From NCBI GenBank assembly GCA_002205965.3, contig NADL03000768.1, forward strand, positions 221,563-285,562: a DNA stretch of 64,000 nucleotides, read 5' to 3'. The stretch is from Kappaphycus alvarezii (lineage: Eukaryota > Rhodophyta > Florideophyceae > Gigartinales > Solieriaceae). The notes under the pieces were generated by a model. It was not told where the DNA came from and ran no database searches. It worked only from the letters and a program-made list of their open reading frames with translations. Below are positions 41,418-52,415 of the stretch, piece after piece (the stretch's first letter is position 1; the number at the start of each line of letters is the position of its first letter). Made by a program: the position numbers and the translations under genes.

Positions 41418-44400
41418 TCAGGACGCGACAGCGGCTGCGTATTTCTGTATGACCCTGGATGACGTCTCAGAGGGTGATCCTAGCGAGTCAAATGCCTGCG
41501 GCACAAAATTCCATCCTATTTTCGATCGTCTGGGCAGGACCTCGTCAGGAATGGCAGCCACATTCGTGGCAAGGTCCCTCTTCTTCAGCTTTTCTGCTGC
41601 ATAGGCAACGGTTCGCGCTTTCCGTGCTGCCATTGACATATAGCTCTCTTGGAATGGCGAGGATACTGTGATATCGTAGGCCACTGGGAGAGCGGGCGGG
41701 GTGTTCGTTGTGACCGCGGATGCACCAGAATATCTACAGGTCGCGCATTGAGTCCAGGGAGTAGGGACTTCACCTTGTATTGGACAACAACCCCTGCTGC
41801 CTTAAACAGCTCTCGTCCGAGTACTTTCACCACTGCTATTTGCCGGTTGGTCCACCCGAGACCTTGTTACAAAGATTTGTGCCGCATGGTCTCCCAGGGA
41901 ATCCTTTGGCCTGTTGAACTCTGCGCACCGCAGCGGTGCAGTTTCGTCAAACACTTGAACTCCCAGGTGACGGCGTGGCATCACTGTCGACATTTCATTG
42001 GACTTTCGGTTGACCACGGAGGGGTTTGCGGTGAGGAATGCGGTTCTAGATATGCTTGGCGGCGGATTCTTCGCCGAGAATCTGTTTCTGAATGCGATGC
42101 GGGGTTGGGCAACCCCGTCCATTTGTCGTCCTTCCAGAATCGGCTTTGCTGCCGACTCGCACCAGGCTCGACATAGAATGTTGTGTGTATTATCGGAATT
42201 GGCATAAAGGCTGGCTGCTGTCAGTGTTTCCGGAAGTCCGCCATATTAACGAGGGACGTAGGAAGCTGTCGGACAAACTCCCGGAGGTGTCTATCCGCTT
42301 CAGCGTATCCTTGCGCGCAGTGTTCAGTCGCACCAATCTCATCAGGGCTTCGCAGCTGCTCGGCATCAATTATGCTCGCAGCATATGCTGCGAAATTGAG
42401 CGTCGCCACAGGCGTAAAGCCGTGGCCGCCGTAGCGGCGAGATAAGGATACCTGTTGTCGAACTGCAGCAGTCATCGGCACGTTGTTGGAGCGTATGTAG
42501 AACTCCAATTGCTCTTCGTCAAATCTCAGTGCAATGGCAGTGGTCACTCTCGGCGGAGTCAGCTTCACCACATGTTGAAGCTTACAAGCTGAGGCACATA
42601 CCTGTTGAAGGTGAAACCGAATGCGAGCGTATCCGTACCGTCGACCACCGGCAAAGTGTGCTTGCTGCCTCTAATTTTCTCGTTGAGAAAGTCCTTCATA
42701 AATTGGAATGACCCAATTGGGGCCCCAAGAAGATCGGTGCCTTCGGTGGAAAAGATTGGGAAGCGGTTTAGTGGAGGCGATGTCCAGTTGCCAGGTCGGC
42801 GCAGCCAGAATAGACGGTTTTTCGCATGATTCAGATAGAAGCCGTGATCGGGTCCTCTTCGGCTGAAGATGTCGACTGCCTTTTCGAGCTCTGTATGAGA
42901 GCCTATGAGGGTGCAGTCATTTGCATACCATTTACGTGGACCGAGCTGTGCTCGCTCAGCAGTTTCCGTTGCTAATGGATGCACTACAAGGGAAAGCAGC
43001 AGGATGCTTGCAGGATCCCCTTGTTGTATCCCCTCTTGGTTAGGGATGTCTTGTGCAGACGCTGTAGGTAATACGAGGGACGGCGTTTTGTGAGCGTACA
43101 CCATGTTCAGAAAACGACATAGCGACGGTACGTTGGTCCGCAGCAAGTTTATCATGCGCTATCTCGAGAACATATTAAATGTATTTTGTGCATCCGCGTA
43201 TATCAGTGCATACTCGTCCTCGTTGTGTTGGCGCTCGACCAGTCTCCGTGCCTCGTCAGTCTCCGTGCCTCGTGCGCAATGGAATCCAGTCCGCAGGGCA
43301 CGCTATTGGCCGCTTGCAGGGGTGCGACGTATGCGCGACTGATGTACGGTGCGCATCGCACGACCGTATTGCGTATCTGCACCTAAGTGGGCTGCCCGGC
43401 AGAACTTTGGATCGCGCCTATTTTCTGTCTCGGTCTGCCACGGGCGACGTCGGACGATTCGCTCTCCTCTGTTCTGGTGTGCGTGAATGGCTTCTCGCCG
43501 GAGGTCGCTCCTTCCGCCTGCACTGCGCGACGGAAGCGTTCTCGGAGTCCTTGGCTTTGCCTTGTCTGAGACTGCCATCCGACTTCCCCACGTCGCAAGA
43601 CTGCTGTGGGAGGAAGGTGTATCCGGAGGAAGGCAGTGTGGACTGCTTCAGCGTTCCGTGCGTTTGCTGCAGTTCGGAAGAGCCGTATGAGTAATGTGGC
43701 GAGACTTTGCATGCAATTCCCAGGAATGCGGCCGAAGATGTCCGCAGTCCTTAGTGGACTGTGCAGTGCATCAAGACAGGAGGAAAAGCAGTAAGGGTAA
43801 ACTCTTCGTTGGTTGCGGAGGAGGGCATCGGGGGCATTGTTACGGGCAAGAGGGAAAGGAGGGAGGGACTAATGACGAGAGGCCTTTGGGCGTTGGGTCA
43901 AGTTGCGCTTTTTCAATCCACATCTCCTTCACGCACTGTGACAGGGTGCGGGTGTGGTTCGTTCGTCGCACGGTCTTCGTCATGAATATTGAGGGGGCTT
44001 CAGGGACATCGGACTTGGGTTGTTGAAGCCGCTGCGCGGCGCCTGTTTCCTTGGGTTTTGCGACCCGAAGGTTGGCAAATGACGGTTCCATGGTTTTGGG
44101 GGCCAGGGTTGTTTTGCTTGTCCTCGGTGGCGTGGCGCTTTCGGGTTCGTCTTGGACTGCGGTGGGCTCCGGTATTTCCGCTCCACTTTCCGAGGTCTCC
44201 TTGTTTTGTTATGGTGGACCGCTGGCGGGGTTTCTGGCTCCGGTGCTGCGGTAGGGATGTCTTGCGCATCCGAGCCAACTTTTTGGTTGTCGCTGACCTG
44301 CGCATCGTCAGCTAGTGTATCCATTGTTCTACTGTAGTATGTTTCCGGTGCCAGTAGTCTTTTTTTGTGAAACTTTGATTCTTTTTTTCTAGTTTTCGAT

Positions 44401-44474
44401 GCATTGTACGGTTTTGCAAATGGCTTGGCCAATATACGGTATCTACGCTCTGGTACAAATTTACTGGGTACCAA
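41418..44474 (-). pseudogene. R2-like LINE D
   Basis: ORF1-like remnants (44474-43840, basic, Pro-rich) come first. Then RT N-terminal frames 43712-43303; RT core 43155-42565 with IQQGDPASILLLSLVVHPLA and active site KWYANDCTLIG, where YADD is YAND (lost catalytic Asp). Post-RT VSLSRRYGGHGFTPVATLNF is in 42571-42221. The CCHC region (LRCAEFNR then SLGDHAAQIF, final Cys in another frame) is in 42122-41802. RLE pieces RPVDILVHP (41833-41585) and AYDITVSSPFQESYMSMAAR (41684-41418) follow. It lacks the last 50 residues present in LINE A. Confidence 0.85.
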
Positions 44475-44508
44475 CCCACATATCTACCACAGTAAATTAA
44501 CCCCCATT
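44435..44508. repeat. Dispersed 75-bp repeat, copy 1
   Basis: TACAAATTTACTGGGTACCA, ACCCACATATCTACCACAGT and AAATTAACCCCC recur with a few changes at 50062-50135, in the same orientation. Copy 1 overlaps the 5' end of LINE D, so it may be the LINE 5' end or a shared target. Confidence 0.75.
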
Positions 44509-44535
44509 TCACATTTTTAATGCATTAAACTCTTT

Positions 44536-44992
44536 TCAAAAAAGAAACGGTGATCCCAGCGAAATGCTGAGAAGGCTTTTGGTATAACTCAGATTTTTGA
44601 GCGATCGCAGGCCCTCGTTTCTTATCCCTGTCGTCCTGCCTTCTTTCTTTCGACGACTCCAACTCCTTTGTTTCCGGCTGGCTTTGGGAGCTTCAGTTCC
44701 GGAAGCTACGGTGGTAGTATCCGCGACCAAACTTCTCGGATTACTATCCTTCAATCCGAGGGCCCTGTGACGCTGCTTCTTTGATAGTCCTCCCCTCCGA
44801 TTAACATCTTCTCGGCGAGGCCTGATGCTCGAGCCGAGGCACTTGAGGATATGTCTTTCTCGGGATACGGCACTCCCATTCCTGTAGTTGCCGGACAAAT
44901 CTCGGCCACCCGTACTTTCCCCGGATGGTGACATCTAAAAACTGGAGTTGATAAACGAGGTCTAGTCCCTTGAAGTTTTGCTTTTTCGGCAC
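44536..44992 (-). pseudogene. Reading frames downstream of the E3 leader
   Basis: From GTG 44992 (VPKKQNFKGLDLVYQLQFLD) a 63-codon frame runs after the same CAGTGCCGAAAAA signal as E2 ORF0. An overlapping frame, 44934-44536 (132 codons), is basic and Ser/Arg-rich. No zinc finger is seen and neither is recognised. They occupy the place of ORF0 in E3. Confidence 0.4.
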
Positions 44993-45426
44993 TGGGCTTT
45001 ATTCCGAAGAATCAGGGCTAAATAAAATCTTGGACCCCGCTTTTAATCGGTCATAAATGCAAACCTAATAGATATTTTGACCATCTATCGATTGGAAGAA
45101 GTTGCAGTACAGACAAACTTCTGTCGATAAACCGAATGTGGGGTTTTAGGCGCACACAAGGTAACCTTTGGTTCAACTGGTTGTCTCTTCGTCCCCCAGT
45201 GAGCAGACAAGGGCCTCCGACCGGAGTTTATAAAAACAGTTCGATTTTTCAAAAACCTCTTTAAACAGTACAAAAATAATTATTTTCCATTAAAAATTGC
45301 GACTACAGTACCGAAATCGCCGATTCCTTGTCGTGCCATCGGCAATACTATAGTGAATCACAATTGTTGTGGTCCAAATTCGGGCCCACGGCGCATTACA
45401 ATGCTGTCCACAAATTTCTCCACCAC
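44949..45426 (-). mobile_element. E3: 5' LTR and leader of a chromovirus relative, truncated
   Basis: The LTR 45137-45426 (290 bp) is TG..CA-bounded, with the TATA complement at 45227-45236. It is followed on the coding strand by a leader homologous to E2 (GTTTGTCTGTACTGC, TTCTTCCAATCGATAGATGG, CCCAGTGCCGAAAAA). The whole unit matches 57034-57511. The intron donor of E2 reads ATGGTC here, and the branch site is lost, so leader splicing is not supported. Sequence after 44949 is unrelated to E4. Confidence 0.82.
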
Positions 45427-45595
45427 ACTATTCTCCCCCTAGAACAGACCATGGGGCGGCCTTACCACTGATTTCCACAAACCACTCAAAATTTCAAATT
45501 CACTTTCTCATTAAAAAGTACTTGACTAGCATACTTATCATCTTTTTTCCTTTTTTGTTTGAACTCTTTCCAATCATAGTTGTTACCATTACCGG
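45427..45595. other. AT-rich stretch without a gene
   Basis: Between the end of the E3 LTR and the inverted-repeat element. Nothing recognisable. Confidence 0.5.
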
Positions 45596-45821
45596 GCTAG
45601 TGTCTATTCGACAAGGCCAATGTCATCAATTGATTACATTATTGTAATCATGTCATCAATTGATTACATTATTTTAATCAATTGATGACATTGGTATTTG
45701 GAAAATTTGCTCAAAAAAATAATACTGCAGTTACTTTTACGCATCTCTGTGCATCAGCATGTCTATGAACCGCAACGCCAGTGCCCGCTGCGGATGCCTT
45801 CGACGCTCAATGGAAGTCTTG

Positions 45822-47250
45822 CTACCAGGCGCTATACGGAATTGCTCTCACCGACGCCGGGGGATCGAGGAAAGGGTGCCGGGTGGCTTTAGAGAGGTCT
45901 GCGACAAACAACCGTTCTTGCGAATCGTGCCATAGGCATATCACCTTGTGCCATTTTGAAGCGGTAGGAAGCAATGGTGCCCTGAAACTGCAACCACGTC
46001 TTATAAGTTGCGGTCCGAGATGTAGGTGCCCCGGCCTAGAGCCGGTTGGCATAAAAGCCAGTCCTTACAACCATCCACTGACAACGATGCTCCGAATGCC
46101 GCAGTCCTCTCATCACCCTTTAGTGGCGTCAAAAGCCTTTTATTCAACTGGGCGAGCGAGTTTCCCTTGCCCAAACCGCTGTCTTGAGTCTATAGCCGTG
46201 AACTGGACAACCTTCTCGGGTGCCACTTGCTATTCCACTTGTCATGAGCCCGAACTGAGGATGTGTAAGATTGGAGAGCATTGTTCGGTAGCACAGGGAG
46301 AAGGGTAGAGCGCATGGCACATTCGAGGGACACGAAGGAAAGGAAGGCAGCCGATGCAGTCAGCTTAGCGGAGCGGAGCCCGATGCGAAATGTTGGCTTG
46401 CGGGGCTCAAAGAGAGCAGTAGGAAGTTGTAATTCCCGAAAAGTGTCGGCGTCCAGAACCCCGCCCACCATCCGCCGTAGCCTGTCTTCAATAGCGGTGT
46501 AGAATTCCGCAGCTCTCTTGAAAGTGGAATTAAGGAGAACTACACGTGAGAGGTAGGTGATCCGACCTACAACAAAGCAGATCTGCAGTAGGTGGAGAGC
46601 TACATGAATATTATCCAGGGTTAAGAGGTATTTGAGGAGAGGCTGTAACGAAGTGACGTGCGCTGTGAACTCGCGCTCTATGATTAGGTCCGACCCGATG
46701 GCAGCGCGGAGCACTTTTGTCCCGTCGTCATAGTTTTGCCGAAGCTCATATAGGAGGGACTACTGACCAGGTAGGGTCGGGATGGTTGGCCACCAGCCGG
46801 CACACTTATTGATGCGGAGGTCTACACCCAAACTGCGCACCTCTGGGGAGGAGAGGAACTGTAGTGCCGTTCGAATGCCTTCATGGGTGCCAACTACAGT
46901 ATATACCCATCATAGGAGTAGATAAGGCCCGCCTGTGGTTTCGCCCACATTTCCAGTGGGATTTTGAGTTTCCACGTCACTTCTTGCAGCGTTAATTCTT
47001 CCAGCACAAGGGAGAATTAAAGTGGACCCAGCAGATCCCTGTGCTGCACGCCAACCTCGCTCCGTTGCATATCATCCCCACACCATAGATAACCCCGATT
47101 TGCCGCGGACGTGTAATGGACCCAAGGGAAGAGCTCCGGGAATCTCTGTTCGACCTCCGTCAAAATCGCACTGCGGCTGACCAAGTTAAAAGCGTTTTCA
47201 AGGTCATCGGTTAACAGTGCATACTCCGCCGATTCACCATGCTCCTTGTA
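45822..47250 (-). pseudogene. Non-LTR retrotransposon fragment (family 2)
   Basis: RT motifs on the minus strand: LTDDLENAFNLVSRSAILTE (47200-47140), VGVQHRDLLGPL (near 47040), and SYDGYI (about 46905) where the catalytic YxDD is broken. KCAGWWPT is close to 46780. Then 46714-46190 has GGVLDADTFRELQLP and LRSAKLTASAAF. Homology with 10105-11217 is clear. Frame breaks are present in each segment. Confidence 0.75.
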
Positions 47251-47655
47251 ACGTCACCGTATAGAGTGTAAAACTTGCTCAGATCCCCCTGAAGTTGATA
47301 CTCCCAACTGTAACCACCCAGCACAGAAGAAAACAATGCCCACGTGATGCTCGAGGGAACAAGAAATAAACGACCTAACTGTTGAAATCTTTTAAAAAAT
47401 GATGCATGGTGAATTTGATTTTTTGATTTTCAGCTACTGTATAACACCACAAATAAACTCAGGCGCATCCGCTACAACATATCTTGCGCAGGAGTAAATT
47501 GTTTTCACGAGGCAGTGAACGTACAACAGCTTTGAACGGCAACCTCGCACATCTAGCAGAGACGTCAAGGAAAATGGAAAGCGAAGAAAAGGCGTTAAAA
47601 GAATATTTTAAAATTTTCTTTTTGTTCTTAGAAAATGTCATCAGTTGATTACGTA
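47251..47655. other. Right flank inside the inverted-repeat segment
   Basis: No gene recognised; AT-rich toward the right inverted repeat. Confidence 0.5.
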
Positions 47656-47739
47656 TGTAATCAATTGATGACACTTGTCGAATAGACACTAGCTAAGGTG
47701 ACCTGGACGCTTGGAGTAAAGCAACAATCTGCGGGCATG

Positions 47740-48300
47740 AATTGGACGCCTAGTTTATGGTCCGTGAGTTGATTCTAAAATGTACCGGGTATGCCTTGCC
47801 CTAATGATACGGCAGGAGCCATAGTACTTTGATACTATTTCAGGCCACTTGACTGTGGAATCCAATGATTGTCCTTGCGCGAATAAAACCCAGTCTCCTA
47901 CCTGGAACGCAAAACTTCTTTCCACCTCTGAACGCTTGTGGCTTACAAGCTTTTCCATCACAAGATTCGCTCTCCGAGCACAACAAATCATCAGTGAATT
48001 CGCTCTATGGTCCACAGCTGAATCTACCAGCATTGACGTACCTTCCGCGTGGATAATGTGCGGTGGCACTTTGAACATTAATTGAAATGGTGAAAAACCA
48101 CCTGGAAGTCTTCGAAGCTTGTACTCATCCAACACTGTCGCGATGGACTCTTCCCATGCGCCACTTGTTTATAATACAGTCTTTTTGATTGCCGATTTAC
48201 CGGTTTTTACCATTCTCTCCGCTCTTCCGTTTGATTTTGGCGCATAAGCCAGTACCTTCTTCGGCATTATCCCATATGTAGCATAAAAATATAGTTTATT
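47740..48300 (-). pseudogene. Gypsy-like integrase C-terminal fragment
   Basis: The minus frame 48135-47755 has FQLMFKVPPHIIHAEG, then FQVGDWVLFAQGQ and KYYGSCRIIRARHTRYILES, the shape of the post-core GPY-like module. In the bases to the right (48300-48140) AYAPKSNGRAERMVKTGKSA gives the catalytic-Glu region with one stop. It is an isolated fragment, cut on the left by the inverted-repeat segment. Confidence 0.72.
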
Positions 48301-48640
48301 CTACGCGAGCAGTAGTACCGAGAACGAAGTCGTACCTTGACAACGAATTGAATGGTCACCGAAGCTAAGCGTGCAACGGGACGTGGAACCGGGGAGGTGA
48401 GGACGCGCAAATGGAGCAGGGCTCTTCCGCTTTATCACTGCGACAGGCCCCAGCCACTTAACGTGTAGCTTTGAGTATCCTGCGGATAACGGGCAATATA
48501 CGACGGCTTCGACTTACACGACCCTCTCCACCCTAGTCCCGTGGGTGATGGGGCGCAGAGTTAACGACGCGGGCGCGGAGCGAGGGGAAAGAACCGGAAC
48601 GTTGGTCAAAGCGATATCATGGGAGCATAAGTTACTGTCA
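48301..48640 (-). pseudogene. Possible retroelement fragment
   Basis: A minus-strand reading gives PITHGTRVERV and KLHVKWLGPVAVIKRKSPAP, similar to integrase tail sequences (K-x-x-K-W-x-G-P). The stretch has stops and no other motif, so this is tentative. Confidence 0.35.
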
Positions 48641-49130
48641 CGAGGTAGTTATTTTACTGCCCGGCACTAGGGTGATGCTTTTTGAGCTTCCTCGGATCGG
48701 GAGCTCGCCGGTGCTTAAATTGCTACAACCAAACCTAACTATCTACAAATATCTATACCCGCGCCCTCGGACCAGGGTCAGCGGCGGTAGCTACTGTAAA
48801 CGGCCTTACAGTACGAGTGGTGGGGCGTGCCATCCGATACTGTGTACTTTACACGGTGAGTGCACGGTAAGCGTAAGGTCCCGGTACACTGTAAGCGATG
48901 AAATGTACAGCGCGTGGTACGATACGTGCGGGTACAGTGCTACCCTCGTGGCGTGTGCACCATGCGCTCGGTACTTTAAGGTCGTGTACAGTACAGTAGG
49001 TACACTGGTTTGCCGTACAGTCCTGCCAATACGTGGCATTGCACTGGACGGTCGGCACCGTAATGCGTACAGTGCGGGCGCGAAAATTCTAGAAGTTATG
49101 CTACACGGCGTGTACGTACATCCCGGGCAC
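48641..49130. repeat. Cluster of TACAGTAC/GTACACTG motifs
   Basis: Within 48780-49090 more than a dozen variants of TACAGTA, GTACAGTG, GTACACTG and ACTGTA occur, including GTGTACAGTACAGTAGGTAC at 48983-49003. The short frames here are unlikely to be genes. Confidence 0.6.
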
Positions 49131-50474
49131 ATAACGAACGGCTTGAGCTGTTCCAGACTACAACGTTCGTGAGCCTCAGAACCACGACCGCGCTATACTT
49201 CGGCCTCCTAACGGCTTTCCGACCAAAGTCTCTACGCTTAAGACTCGTTCCGCATCCCTTCCAGACCTCGTTCCGGAAACCGCAGTTGCCTCCCTTTTCG
49301 AGCCTGGTCACGACATCGACCACGTTGGCTCCCTGTTTCTTCTCCGTCTCTAAGCCTGAGATCCGTACTCCGCTTCACTCCTTTGACCTCGTTCCACAAA
49401 CCGGTGTTTCTTCGAGCCGGTTCGCGAGTTGACCACTTTTTGCTCCGCTTTCCGGTCACTCCGATGCGTTGCGCTTGACGCGGGGTCGCTATCCACGATT
49501 CTTCATTCTCACATGCTGAGCGAAACGACCGCGAGTAAACGGTGTTACGCCGTTGACAACCTGTCGCTCTCGGACAGTACGTCATGTCCGAGGGGAGGCC
49601 TTAAATTCCTTTATCGTGGCTTAACGTGGCCATAACGGATTACGATGTGGGCAAATCAGACGGTACCGCGGGTGAGGATTCGGGAAATCCTGGCCCGTTG
49701 CGCACGGCCGAACCGAAGTCGGCGGAACCATGCGATTATCAAGCAACGCAGTTGCCGGTCGCCTCGGGCGTTGAAACGGGGAGCGCAAAGGGCCTTGAGC
49801 AAAGCGATTTGCTAACTGGGAGGCTTCCCTCCTTTTCGGAACTCTGTTTACATGGTAAATCAGCCCCTCCGCCCGAGCGTTCGATGGAGATGGTGTCTGC
49901 GTCCGTTGCGCCTTACCGAGCCCATCCAGAGTCCAAATAGACTGCTACTGGTCGCCTTTTGATTGCTCGCAGGAGCTCTACGTCAGCGGCGAGCGACAAC
50001 TTGCCCGGTAGTGTAGTATAGTAACGCCTGAGAGGAGGAAAACGGGGTACCACTTGACAATGATACGACATCTACGCTTCGGTACAAATTTACTGGATAC
50101 CAACCCACATATCCACCACAGTAAATTAGCCCCCCATTCATTTTTCTGTAATGGGGAGCCCGCGGGGCGGTCCTTGTGGGGCTCCATTAAGGACTGGTAG
50201 TTTTAATTTATGTAGAGCTAGTTGGCGTTATCCTATTGGTGAAACGGTTGGAGCGGCAGTGGGTCATTTGAGAGATTAAGAGTAGCGTATTACAGTAGTA
50301 TAGAGCAGTGGGAGCTACCTCATAAAGACCACCGTTTGACAACAGACGGTGGAAGTAAAGGGGAAAGCACTCTTTGGCCCCAATTTACGGTTTCCAAGCC
50401 ATTGTCATCGACTAGGTTTAACGCCTTTGACGACTAACGGTTTTTCGCTTGCCCATTGAACCTTCCCTTGCGCT
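49131..50474. other. Unassigned region
   Basis: The open frames (49238-49585 minus, 49626-49940 plus) have no recognisable motif and biased composition. The second copy of the 75-bp repeat is at 50062-50135. Two loosely similar stretches at about 49262-49325 and 49388-49435 (CCTCGTTCC..AAACCG..TTCGAGCC..GACCAC) suggest an old tandem duplication. Confidence 0.4.
50062..50135. repeat. Dispersed 75-bp repeat, copy 2
   Basis: Same orientation and about 90 percent identical by eye to 44435-44508. Confidence 0.75.
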
Positions 50475-51218
50475 GTGCTTCCGCGACGCCCCTCCTTTAG
50501 AATAATTCCGTCCTCCTTTTGGTACACCGCCAGAAGAGCTGAGTTCCTTTATTTGTTTGAGTACCGAAGCAACTCAAGTTTTTACACCAAAGGTTATACT
50601 GTAGTAGCGGAAGATATTACAACAGAAATCGCTCGAATCGCTGGTCTTACTGGGTTCGACATCGACGAGGAACTACCGCGGGGCGTTGAAGTGCACATAT
50701 TCATTCCCGACGACCCCGCGTGCTGGATCGTAGTCACGAGCGAAACGGTACGGCTCAAAAAGCCCAACGACGCTAGGGAAAAACTTACCAGCACCAGCGG
50801 GCTGTCGGAAGCGTGGGAGCGTCGTGGGCGGACATCGCTTTCGCTTCCCGAGGTATTGACGACGCTTTAATGTCTTCCGGATATCCGTCGTTTGCGAAAG
50901 ATCGCTGGTTGTTTGTACGCGTCAGCGTTCCGTATTTTGTGCCATTCGTTGTCGAATGGACCGTTGTTTAAGCTACCTGATACACTACGCTGCGACCATA
51001 GGTTCGTGGCGTCGTTGGCCGAAATGCGCCACACCGAGGTTATGAACGGCCTGAGAAATAGTTCCGTTCCACTACCGCCCGACTTTTCGGTGTATGCCTT
51101 CGATGGGCCGATGTGCTTTCCCGAGCCGTGGCGTGCGATGCCAGATTCCTTTTACATTCGAAAAGCTGCGGACGGACTTCTTCGTTTACGCGGTGTGTAC
51201 CTAGCCATCGGGGATTAG
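50475..51218 (+). pseudogene. Unrecognised frame with one in-frame stop
   Basis: Two frames in the same phase, 50475-50870 (131 codons) and 50892-51218 (108 codons), are separated by a single TAA and seven codons. The product looks like a globular protein: YTVVAEDITTEIARIAGLTG, VEVHIFIPDDPACWIVVTS, then HTEVMNGLRNSSVPLPPDFS and FPEPWRAMPDSFYIRKAADG. The first frame starts with GTG, so the true start is missing. No family recognised. It could be a degraded host gene or an unfamiliar element ORF. Confidence 0.4.
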
Positions 51219-52150
51219 TTAAAGTTTGTGCGCAGCGGTTGCAGCGCCAAGAAGGAGAGTCGCATCTGCCTTGTAGAGGTCGTTTTATCGTGGGACGACT
51301 TTCCTGATTAATCGTGTCGTGTCAGCTGAGTCATCATCCCGCTGGGAACGGTATTTGAAGTTCCCTGTATGATACGCTATTTTGGCTTCAAGTGGGCTGC
51401 GGACAAGAGCAATCGCGAGCTCTGCGCCAGTATCGAGCTCTACGAATAGCTACGGAACGTTTCCGACGCGAATGCGGCCGAATTGTTCCCGCAGGGTATG
51501 CTGGGACAATCACCCCGCGAGTATCGCGTCGAACCGGCAATCCTAGAGTGATTGTGCAAGTGTATCCCGAGATGTGATCTGCCGAGCTTCGAAGCCATTA
51601 ACCATTCTTGCTCGATACCCTTATACCACAAGGTGATGCGGTCGAACTCTCCCGCATCCACCCAGAGTTATCGGCACGGTACGAGCCGAACGGTGGGTGG
51701 ACATTTCGGAAAGCGTTGACCGTTTTGCGGACCGCTTGCGACGATAGGAACCGTGTCGCGGGGCGATGGAGGGGAGTTGCGTAACACAGAAAGGCGCGCG
51801 TTCGGAAGGGCGCGCGAGCGCGAACGTGACGCGTTGGCGGCCACGGAGCGCAAACGCGCAGAATAGAGTCAAAGTTTCGACTAGCTGCAGGCGGAATAGG
51901 AACTCGTGGCAGGAGTAGTACGAGAAAGTCCAGTACGAGAAAGTCCGGCTCGTAGACGAGGGCTCGAACCCGCAACGAGAGCCGTCCGAGCGCGAGCGTC
52001 GGTCGGCTACGCGAACCGGGCCGAGCGGTGAACTGTCGCAACGCAAAGCGAAATGTAAAGGCTCTTCAGTAGAGCAGGCAGTTGACGTGGTCGCGAGGAA
52101 CGCAACATCGCCCGACGCCTCCCCGCTCCCTCAACTGGCCCATCTTCTGC
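51219..52150. other. Unassigned region
   Basis: A short plus frame, 51392-51577 (LRQYRALRIATERFRRECGR, ending QVYPEM), has plausible composition but no motif. 51598-52046 carries overlapping Arg/Pro-rich minus frames that look accidental, and a 15-bp tandem AGTACGAGAAAGTCC at 51918-51948. Confidence 0.35.
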
Positions 52151-52159
52151 GCCTCACAC

Positions 52160-52398
52160 GCCGAACTTCACATTTCGACCTCTGGCGTTTGATTCCCTAG
52201 GTGCCCCTTCCCCAGGAACCATTGCATTTATCGAGGAGTTAGTTCCACGGATCGCGTCCAAGTGTCACTCGACAGTTGGCGTTATCCGCCGCCGTATCTA
52301 CCAGCGACTGAGTTGCACCCTCTGGTCATCCATCGCTGAAGCTATCCTGTCGCGAGCCCCGATGCGCATGGACGACGAAGTACACCCGGTTAGATCTT
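52160..52398 (+). pseudogene. R2-like LINE 3' fragment
   Basis: The frame from about 52200 reads GAPSPGTIAFIEELVPRIAS, then VGVIRRRIYQRLSCTLWSSI and AEAILSRAPMRMDDEVHPVR followed by TAA? It is very close to the end of LINE A. The stop is at 52396-52398 and a short 3' tail CCGTATAGTTAGGAC leads into GTGCGCAGT (52416), the start of a 40-bp direct repeat. Confidence 0.8.
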
Positions 52399-52415
52399 AA
52401 CCGTATAGTTAGGAC

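Larger units (their letters stand above)
45596..47693. mobile_element. Segment with terminal inverted repeats enclosing a LINE fragment
   Basis: The left end GCTAGTGTCTATTCGACAAG (45596-45615) is the exact reverse complement of 47674-47693. Next to it TGTCATCAATTGATTACA (45621-45638) is the exact reverse complement of 47656-47673, with a 5-nt spacer only on the left. Each end also has a local palindrome. This is the layout of a DNA transposon or a foldback element. The interior holds only the LINE fragment 45822-47250 and no transposase, so it would be non-autonomous. If CTAG is excluded from the repeat, it could be the target duplication. Confidence 0.75.

Noticed and set aside
51598..52046. 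Arg/Pro-rich minus-strand frames as genes
   Set aside because: Overlapping frames of similar composition, no motif, no start context.
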